Source: Nitrospira lenta
Lineage (GTDB): Bacteria; Nitrospirota; Nitrospiria; Nitrospirales; Nitrospiraceae
DNA length: 11,330 nucleotides
Direction: 5' to 3'
Assembly: GCA_945906715.1 (NCBI GenBank)
Contig: CAMDRK010000062.1
Location: forward strand, 1 to 11,330
Shown piece by piece: positions 7,154 to 11,330 of this stretch. A model generated the notes under the pieces. It made no database searches and was not told the origin of the DNA. It saw nothing but the letters and a program-made list of their open reading frames with translations. The position numbers and the translations under genes are program-made. The stretch's first letter is position 1; every line of letters starts with the position of its first letter.

Positions 7154-7528
7154 TCAGGAGACTATCCGAAGGGCGCAAATCTTCTGGCTCACGACCTTGG
7201 TAATATGCGCTGCAGCTAATGGACTGAGGTGATCGAACTCCATACCAAAATCATACCCATCCACCCACCGAACCGTTGCTCGTTCAACTTCTATGGTCGG
7301 ACCATCGGCTGACAGTCTGAGGCGCAACGCTAGACTAAGGCCTGGTTCAACTGTATGTTCGCCTTGAATACGTAGCCCGGATCGAGACAGGTTGGTCACG
7401 AGGCCCTTCCCCACATACTCTGTACTGAGATAATGGAGTGCGTGCCTGATTGGTATACGACGATAGGGACGGAGCACAAATTGAATGCCCTTTAGTTTGG
7501 TGGAAAGAGGCTTCCGTAAATCGGCCAT
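7154..7528 (-). CDS. Stand-alone PilZ domain protein (putative c-di-GMP receptor)
   Basis: A 124-residue protein consisting almost only of a PilZ domain. The two c-di-GMP-binding signatures are present: YRRIPIR (22-28; the RxxxR motif, Arg24 and Arg28) and NLSRSG (46-51; the D/NxSxxG motif). A beta-rich part follows, ending in VRWVDGYDFGMEF (86-98). PilZ proteins bind cyclic di-GMP and relay it to motility, secretion or polysaccharide machinery; the partner here cannot be inferred from neighbours. The start at 7528 is chosen because GGAG is 6 bases upstream. An adjacent ATG at 7531 is only 3 bases from it. The frame stays open to 7633, but that extension skips the good ribosome binding site. 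No clear promoter was found. Confidence 0.82.
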   Translation of the reverse strand: MADLRKPLSTKLKGIQFVLRPYRRIPIRHALHYLSTEYVGKGLVTNLSRSGLRIQGEHTVEPGLSLALRLRLSADGPTIEVERATVRWVDGYDFGMEFDHLSPLAAAHITKVVSQKICALRIVS

Positions 7529-7642
7529 CATAATCTCCAATCTATGAAATAGTTCGACATGAGAAAAACAGCATACGCCCAGAATCCAATGCAGGATAGC
7601 CAACGAATAGGGTAACCCGAAGGAAGGGGACAATGTTCGCCG

Positions 7643-7699
7643 ACAGGCTTCATCAAGGATAAATCGAGGGCCGCGCGGCCTTTATCTTGACAGGCTTCA
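7643..7699. repeat. 11-bp direct repeat upstream of rplU
   Basis: GACAGGCTTCA occurs exactly at 7643-7653 and 7689-7699, 46 bases apart. The second copy overlaps the rplU -35 box. The first copy is preceded by CAATGTT (7632-7638), so the segment resembles the right end of the element at 1991-2177 with three extra bases. It may be a decayed end of that family or a regulatory pair of sites. Confidence 0.4.
7659..7686. promoter_or_regulatory. Nested inverted repeat adjoining the rplU promoter
   Basis: GATAAA (7659-7664) and TTTATC (7681-7686) flank a perfect 10-bp palindrome, GCCGCGCGGC (7671-7680), with TCGAGG bulged on the left. It ends one base before the rplU -35 box, so it is upstream of the transcript and would act as DNA. 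It is a candidate protein-binding site in the PilZ/rplU divergent spacer. Confidence 0.35.
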
Positions 7700-7716
7700 A
7701 ATCCCTATGTTACAAA
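7687..7716 (+). promoter_or_regulatory. Probable promoter of the rplU-rpmA-obgE-proB-nadD cluster
   Basis: A perfect -35 TTGACA (7687-7692) is followed after 18 bases by TACAAA (7711-7716), four of six -10 matches. A TG one base before the -10 (7708-7709) makes an extended -10 element. Transcription would start about 20-25 bases before the rplU ATG. Confidence 0.6.
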
Positions 7717-7745
7717 CTCATCTTCTGTAACGGAGACAGGGGCTT

Positions 7746-8060
7746 ATGTACGCAATTATTGAGACAGGCGGCAAGCAGTACCGGGTTGAAACCGGCTCAT
7801 TGGTCCTAGTTGAGTCCCTTCCTGGCGAGGTTGGGGGAACGATCGAACTCGGCCAGGTTCGGCTGGTCCACGGTGACAAAGGCCTAGAAATCGGACAGCC
7901 GTTGGTCAAAGGGGCCACCGTCAAAGCCGAAATCATTAACCAGGGCCGGACCCGTTCCATCACCATCTTCAAGAAGCAACGGCGCAAAAACTATCGGCGG
8001 ACCAATGGCCATCGCCAGGGCTTTACCAAATTGCGCATTACCGGCATCGAAACGGCCTAA
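7746..8060 (+). CDS. rplU: 50S ribosomal protein L21
   Basis: A large-subunit protein that binds 23S rRNA. The 104 residues match the family from MYAIIETGGKQYRVETGS to the basic C-terminal signature KKQRRKNYRRTNGHRQ (about residues 77-92) and LRITGI near the end. AGGGG (7738-7742) and GGAG (7732-7735) lie before the ATG. It is the first gene of the classic L21-L27-Obg cluster, with rpmA starting 12 bases after its stop. No abnormality is seen. Confidence 0.97.
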   Translation: MYAIIETGGKQYRVETGSLVLVESLPGEVGGTIELGQVRLVHGDKGLEIGQPLVKGATVKAEIINQGRTRSITIFKKQRRKNYRRTNGHRQGFTKLRITGIETA

Positions 8061-8072
8061 CGGGGACCAGCC

Positions 8073-8336
8073 ATGGCAACAAATAAAGGCGGCGGATCAA
8101 CTAGAAATGGACGCGATAGCAATCCCCAATATCTTGGGGTTAAGGCCTACGGTGGAGAGACCGTAAAGGCCGGATCGATTCTAATCCGTCAGCGCGGGAC
8201 AAAGTTCTTCCCCGGATTCAACGTGGGTCTCGGCAAAGATCACACCCTCTTCGCCCGCATCACAGGAATCGTGAAATTCGAACGCGGTCGCGGACGGCAG
8301 AAGATCAGCGTCTACGCCGCGCCCGCGATTCCATAA
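8073..8336 (+). CDS. rpmA: 50S ribosomal protein L27
   Basis: A large-subunit protein whose N-terminal tail reaches toward the peptidyl-transferase centre. The 87 residues show GGGSTRNGRDSNPQYLGVK (6-24), QRGTKFFPG and NVGLGKDHTLFA, all family hallmarks. The N-terminus reads MATNKGGG rather than the widespread MAHKKGGG, a substitution in the tail. No Firmicutes-type cleavable leader is present. GGGGA lies 6 bases before the ATG. Coupled with rplU. Confidence 0.97.
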   Translation: MATNKGGGSTRNGRDSNPQYLGVKAYGGETVKAGSILIRQRGTKFFPGFNVGLGKDHTLFARITGIVKFERGRGRQKISVYAAPAIP

Positions 8337-8355
8337 TACATTCTTCTCTTCTTTT

Positions 8356-8380
8356 CTCGTCACAGGGTCGTGACCACGAG
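8356..8380 (+). other. Hairpin in the rpmA-obgE spacer
   Basis: GTCAC (8359-8363) pairs with GTGAC (8370-8374) around AGGGTC. CTC (8356-8358) can extend the stem with GAG (8378-8380) across a 3-base bulge. It follows a polypyrimidine run (8341-8358) just after rpmA. No T-run follows, so partial termination or mRNA processing between the ribosomal genes and obgE is possible, not established. Confidence 0.35.
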
Positions 8381-8462
8381 GACTCCCGGCATGGGTAGAG
8401 GTGCAACGGGATGTTCCTCGTATGTCGTGCCTATTGGATCCTTACGCTGAAACGGTGCGCCG

Positions 8463-9488
8463 ATGTTTGTCGATGAAGTCCGTATCCATATTAAAGCCGG
8501 CAGCGGCGGCGATGGGTCATGCAGTTTTCGGCGTGAAAAATTCGTCCCGCGCGGCGGGCCGGATGGTGGCGATGGCGGCCACGGCGGTGATGTCGTGTTT
8601 GAAGCCTCGCCTCGCATGACCACGCTCCTCGACCTCCGGTATCAAAAACACTACGAGGCAGAGGTCGGTCGCCAGGGTGGCGCCGCCAACTGTTCCGGAA
8701 GAACCGGAGAGGACGTGGTGGTGGCCCTTCCGGTCGGCACCGTCATTTTCGACGATCAGACCAATGAGATGTTAGCCGATCTGATCACTCCCGGGCAGCG
8801 GTTTGTGGGGGCACACCGGGGCCGGGGCGGACGAGGGAACAGCCATTTCGCTACGCCGACCAATCGCACGCCAACAGAATTCGAAACAGGCACGGAAGGC
8901 GAAGAGCGGTCGCTCAGACTTGAGCTGAAACTGTTGGCCGACGTCGGGCTGGTGGGCTTTCCTAATGCCGGAAAATCGACGCTCATCGCCGCTATCTCAG
9001 CCGCACGACCGAAGATCGCCAATTATCCCTTCACTACGCTGACACCGAATCTGGCGATCGTTCGTTGGGGAGAAAAGGGAAGTTTTGCCGTCGCAGATAT
9101 TCCCGGAATTATCGAAGGCGCCCACGAAGGGAAGGGGCTGGGATTCCAATTTCTCCGGCATATCGAACGCACATCATTCTTGCTGCACATGATCGACGTA
9201 TCGGAGTGGTCCCCCGAGGAGCCAGTCAAGAGTTTCGAGATCCTGCGTCAGGAATTAGCCGCCTACGATGAGCCGATCACCACACGCCCCTTCGCAGTCG
9301 TCGCGACAAAAATCGACGTGGCCGGAGATGGGGTTCGCCTGCGAGAGTTGCAGCAGTACTGTAAGCGCCATCGCTATATGTGCCTCGCAATCTCTGCAGC
9401 CACGAGAGAAGGACTGACGGAACTCGTCACCTATGTAGGGCAACAGGTGGCACAGCTTCGAGCGACACCATGCGAGACGAACTCCTAA
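8463..9488 (+). CDS. obgE: Obg family GTPase (CgtA)
   Basis: An essential GTPase that acts in late assembly of the 50S subunit and in stress responses. Residues 1-158 form the glycine-rich Obg domain (FVDEVRIHIKAGSGGDG, RGGPDGGDGGHGGDV, RGRGGRGN). The G domain has G1 GFPNAGKST (165-173), the TTLTPNLA switch I region (191-198), G3 DIPGII (212-217) and G5 ISA (310-312). G4 reads TKID (282-285) instead of the common NKxD. At 341 residues it lacks the extra C-terminal OCT domain of some Gram-positive forms. The ATG at 8463 fits the conserved N-terminus although no strong Shine-Dalgarno sequence precedes it. Its end overlaps proB by 19 bases. Confidence 0.97.
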   Translation: MFVDEVRIHIKAGSGGDGSCSFRREKFVPRGGPDGGDGGHGGDVVFEASPRMTTLLDLRYQKHYEAEVGRQGGAANCSGRTGEDVVVALPVGTVIFDDQTNEMLADLITPGQRFVGAHRGRGGRGNSHFATPTNRTPTEFETGTEGEERSLRLELKLLADVGLVGFPNAGKSTLIAAISAARPKIANYPFTTLTPNLAIVRWGEKGSFAVADIPGIIEGAHEGKGLGFQFLRHIERTSFLLHMIDVSEWSPEEPVKSFEILRQELAAYDEPITTRPFAVVATKIDVAGDGVRLRELQQYCKRHRYMCLAISAATREGLTELVTYVGQQVAQLRATPCETNS

Positions 9489-10591
9489 AACGGACCACCC
9501 GCATCGTCATCAAAGTCGGGAGCAGTCTCGTCGCGTCACGAGACACAGGACTACGCCCGGAACAGATCGATCGGCTCGCGGATGAAATCGCAGCCCTCCG
9601 GTCGAGCGGACGTGAAATTCTGATCGTTTCCTCCGGCGCAATCGTCTCCGGTATCAAGAAGTTGGGATTGAAGGAATACCCCAAGAGCCTCCCTGTGAAG
9701 CAGGCCGCTGCGGCGGTCGGGCAAAGCCGGCTCATGTGGGCGTACGAAAAATCGTTTGAGCGACTCGACATCAAGGTCGCGCAGATTCTATTGACCCACC
9801 AGGACCTCGCCGATCGGCGGCGGTTTCTCAATGCACGCCACACCCTGAGTGCGCTGATCGGGTTTGGCGTGGTCCCCATCATCAACGAAAACGATACGGT
9901 TGCCGTGGATGAAATCCGTGTGGGAGATAACGATACCTTGGCTGCCGAGGTGGCCCATCTGGTGGACGCGGAACTGCTGGTCATCCTGTCCGATATCGAC
10001 GGCCTATTTACCGAAGATCCGCGCAAGAACCCCGCAGCCACACTGATCCCGTTAATCCCTGAGATAACACAAGAGATCGAGGAACGAGCAGGCGTCTCCA
10101 CTACGTTCGAAGGAACCGGGGGCATGGCCACAAAAGTTCGGGCTGCCAAGAAAGTCAGTGAATACGGCGTGGCCACCTTGATCTTGAATGGGCAAAAGCC
10201 AGGTCTCCTTCCGCAAGTATTAGCCGGTGGCCCTGGCGGCAGCCTCTTCCTCGCGAAGGAGCGTCGCTTCACCAGCCGCAAACATTGGATCGCTTTCACC
10301 CTCAGGCCGCGAGGAACCGTGACGCTCGACCCCGGAGCGGTCGATGCGCTGGTCCGACGGGGCAAGAGCCTGTTGGCTTCGGGCATTCTAGCCGTCAACG
10401 GTTCGTTCGATACGGGAGATGCGGTCAGCTGCCTCGACCAAGACGGCAAAGAGCTCGCCAAAGGACTCGTGAACTTTTCCTCCGACACCTTGATACGGAT
10501 CAAAGGGCTCAAAACGACCGAGATCCAGCAACAGCTCGGCCCACAGGAGTATGAGGAAGTCATACATAGGGACAACCTGGTCATTCTATAA
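9470..10591 (+). CDS. proB: Glutamate 5-kinase
   Basis: Phosphorylates glutamate to glutamyl 5-phosphate, the first and feedback-controlled step of proline synthesis. The 373-residue protein has an amino acid kinase domain with IKVGSSLV (14-21), VSSGAIVSG (53-61), INENDTV (138-144), VGDND (151-155), LSDIDGLF (173-180) and EGTGGMATKV (214-223). A C-terminal PUA domain spans about 278-355. The ATG at 9470 is chosen because the next residues, MRDELLKRTTRIVIKVGSS, match the family; a start 90 bases upstream would add a tail read from obgE in another frame. The overlap with obgE suggests translational coupling. proA, its usual partner, is not in the window. Confidence 0.96.
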   Translation: MRDELLKRTTRIVIKVGSSLVASRDTGLRPEQIDRLADEIAALRSSGREILIVSSGAIVSGIKKLGLKEYPKSLPVKQAAAAVGQSRLMWAYEKSFERLDIKVAQILLTHQDLADRRRFLNARHTLSALIGFGVVPIINENDTVAVDEIRVGDNDTLAAEVAHLVDAELLVILSDIDGLFTEDPRKNPAATLIPLIPEITQEIEERAGVSTTFEGTGGMATKVRAAKKVSEYGVATLILNGQKPGLLPQVLAGGPGGSLFLAKERRFTSRKHWIAFTLRPRGTVTLDPGAVDALVRRGKSLLASGILAVNGSFDTGDAVSCLDQDGKELAKGLVNFSSDTLIRIKGLKTTEIQQQLGPQEYEEVIHRDNLVIL

Positions 10592-10592
10592 G

Positions 10593-10665
10593 TTTTGAGT
10601 TATGAGTTCTGAGTTATGAGTTCGTCAGATTCAATAAACTCAGCACTCAGCACTCAGCACTCAAT
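10593..10665. repeat. Heptanucleotide hairpin repeat between proB and nadD
   Basis: Left units TTTTGAG, TTATGAG, TTCTGAG and TTATGAG (10593-10620) and right units ACTCAGC three times then ACTCAAT (10638-10665) are in opposite sense, so the left and right blocks can pair as an imperfect hairpin. The layout matches the repeat at 5933-5991: direct heptads, a short spacer, then inverted heptads. The candidate nadD ATG (10616-10618) lies in the last left unit, and the right units are in the nadD reading frame. It is much too short and uniform for a CRISPR. Confidence 0.75.
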
Positions 10666-11330
10666 CCTGCGTCTTGGATTATTGGGCGGCAGTTTCAACC
10701 CCGTGCACAACGGGCACCTGGCCATTGCACGCCAGACACGCGAGGCCCTCGGGCTCGACCAAATTCTCTTCGTTCCCACGAGTCACCCTCCCCATAAGCC
10801 GAACGGAAGTCTGGCGCCGGCTCAAGACCGCTATGAAATGGTTCGCCTGGCCATCTCCTCAGACCCCACGCTCGCCATCTCGGATGTGGAGATCAGCCGG
10901 CCAGGCAAGTCCTACACCATCGATACCATTCGCCTGCTGCAACAGACCTATGGAGCGCGCACCCAGCTCTTTTTCTTGATCGGGATTGATGCCTTTCTGG
11001 ACTTTCCCTCCTGGCGTGAGCCGCGGACATTGCTGGAACTCTGCCGCTTCGTCGTCCTCTCGCGGCCAGGCTTATCGTTTCGCTCTCTCTCAACCGTTCC
11101 ACTGCTTCCGCCCATTCCAGTTCCTTCACTGATGGATTTGGATGCAGGCCGGATTTCACGAATCGAGGCGCCGCTCGGAACACAAGGCCTGATCTGCCTC
11201 AAACTACCACCAAACCCGATCTCCGCTTCGGACATTCGCTCGCAAATCCGCCAAGGGCATCCGGTGGCAAATCTGTTGCCGCCCTCAGTGGAATCTTATA
11301 TACTCCAGAATCATCTCTACCAAGAGGATC
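10616..11330 (+). CDS. nadD: Nicotinate-nucleotide adenylyltransferase (3' end beyond window)
   Basis: Transfers AMP from ATP to nicotinate mononucleotide, giving the direct precursor of NAD. The frame is open to the window edge (238 codons). It shows LGLLGGSFNP and the nucleotidyltransferase motif GGSFNPVHNGH (24-34, HxGH type), VPTSHPPHKP, then FFLIGIDAFLDFPSW and the second ATP motif ISASDIR (202-208). Only a few C-terminal residues should be missing. A TGA at 10610-10612 limits the start, and ATG 10616 is the only ATG before the catalytic core. It adds about 18 residues, encoded largely by the heptad repeat, before the first strand. CTG 10667 would give the normal family N-terminus but has no ribosome binding site. 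The end of proB is 24 bases upstream. Confidence 0.9.
   Translation, partial: MSSSDSINSALSTQHSILRLGLLGGSFNPVHNGHLAIARQTREALGLDQILFVPTSHPPHKPNGSLAPAQDRYEMVRLAISSDPTLAISDVEISRPGKSYTIDTIRLLQQTYGARTQLFFLIGIDAFLDFPSWREPRTLLELCRFVVLSRPGLSFRSLSTVPLLPPIPVPSLMDLDAGRISRIEAPLGTQGLICLKLPPNPISASDIRSQIRQGHPVANLLPPSVESYILQNHLYQED

Noticed and set aside
7154..7633. Longer PilZ protein starting at 7633 with a hydrophobic N-terminus
   Set aside because: The internal ATG at 7528 has a well-placed GGAG and leaves a complete PilZ domain; the extra residues look like translated spacer.
7687..7711. Alternative rplU promoter TTGACA with TATGTT
   Set aside because: The spacing of 13 bases is too short; the extended -10 TACAAA at 18 bases fits better.
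9427..10584. 385-codon open frame on the minus strand
   Set aside because: It mirrors proB exactly and is a by-product of GC-rich codon usage; its Ser/Arg/Pro-rich translation has no recognisable domain.
9380..10591. proB starting 90 bases further upstream
   Set aside because: The added residues are obgE sequence in another frame and do not match ProB N-termini.
10593..10665. CRISPR-like array
   Set aside because: Units are 7 bases with no spacers, and the block inverts to its own complement.
1..11330. tRNA, rRNA, riboswitch or toxin-antitoxin genes
   Set aside because: I looked in the spacers on both strands for such structures or small paired genes and saw none I could support.

Overview
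The window carries a compact, moderately GC-rich bacterial chromosome segment made almost entirely of core housekeeping genes. The gene set, the gap-pgk-tpiA-secG cluster, the rplU-rpmA-obgE-proB-nadD cluster and the style of the intergenic repeats are consistent with a Nitrospira-like member of the Nitrospirota. That lineage is an inference from recall, not shown by any marker such as 16S rRNA.

Layout: (1) 1-1962, minus strand: mutS2, missing its C-terminal end at the window edge. (2) 1963-2407: a 445-base divergent spacer. Next to mutS2 it holds a 187-bp MITE-like element whose whole length is an imperfect palindrome with TA-bounded terminal inverted repeats. Next to gap it holds a good sigma-70-type promoter and a perfect 7-bp inverted repeat in the leader. 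(3) 2408-5908, plus strand: gap, pgk, tpiA and secG, a lower-glycolysis/gluconeogenesis operon with a Sec translocon subunit at its end. (4) 5909-6115: convergent spacer filled by a heptanucleotide hairpin repeat and a second hairpin. (5) 6116-7030, minus: a branched-chain aminotransferase (ilvE) with its own promoter. (6) 7154-7528, minus: a small stand-alone PilZ-domain protein. (7) 7746 to the end, plus: rplU, rpmA, obgE, proB and nadD, covering ribosome structure and assembly, proline synthesis and NAD synthesis. proB overlaps obgE by 19 bases. The start of nadD lies inside another heptanucleotide repeat, and nadD runs off the window near its 3' end.

No RNA genes, CRISPR array, transposase gene, phage genes or obvious new multi-gene system were found. 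The interesting material is between the genes: the palindromic element at the mutS2 5' end, the two heptad-repeat hairpins (one apparently supplying the nadD start codon and N-terminus), and putative operator or leader structures before gap and rplU.
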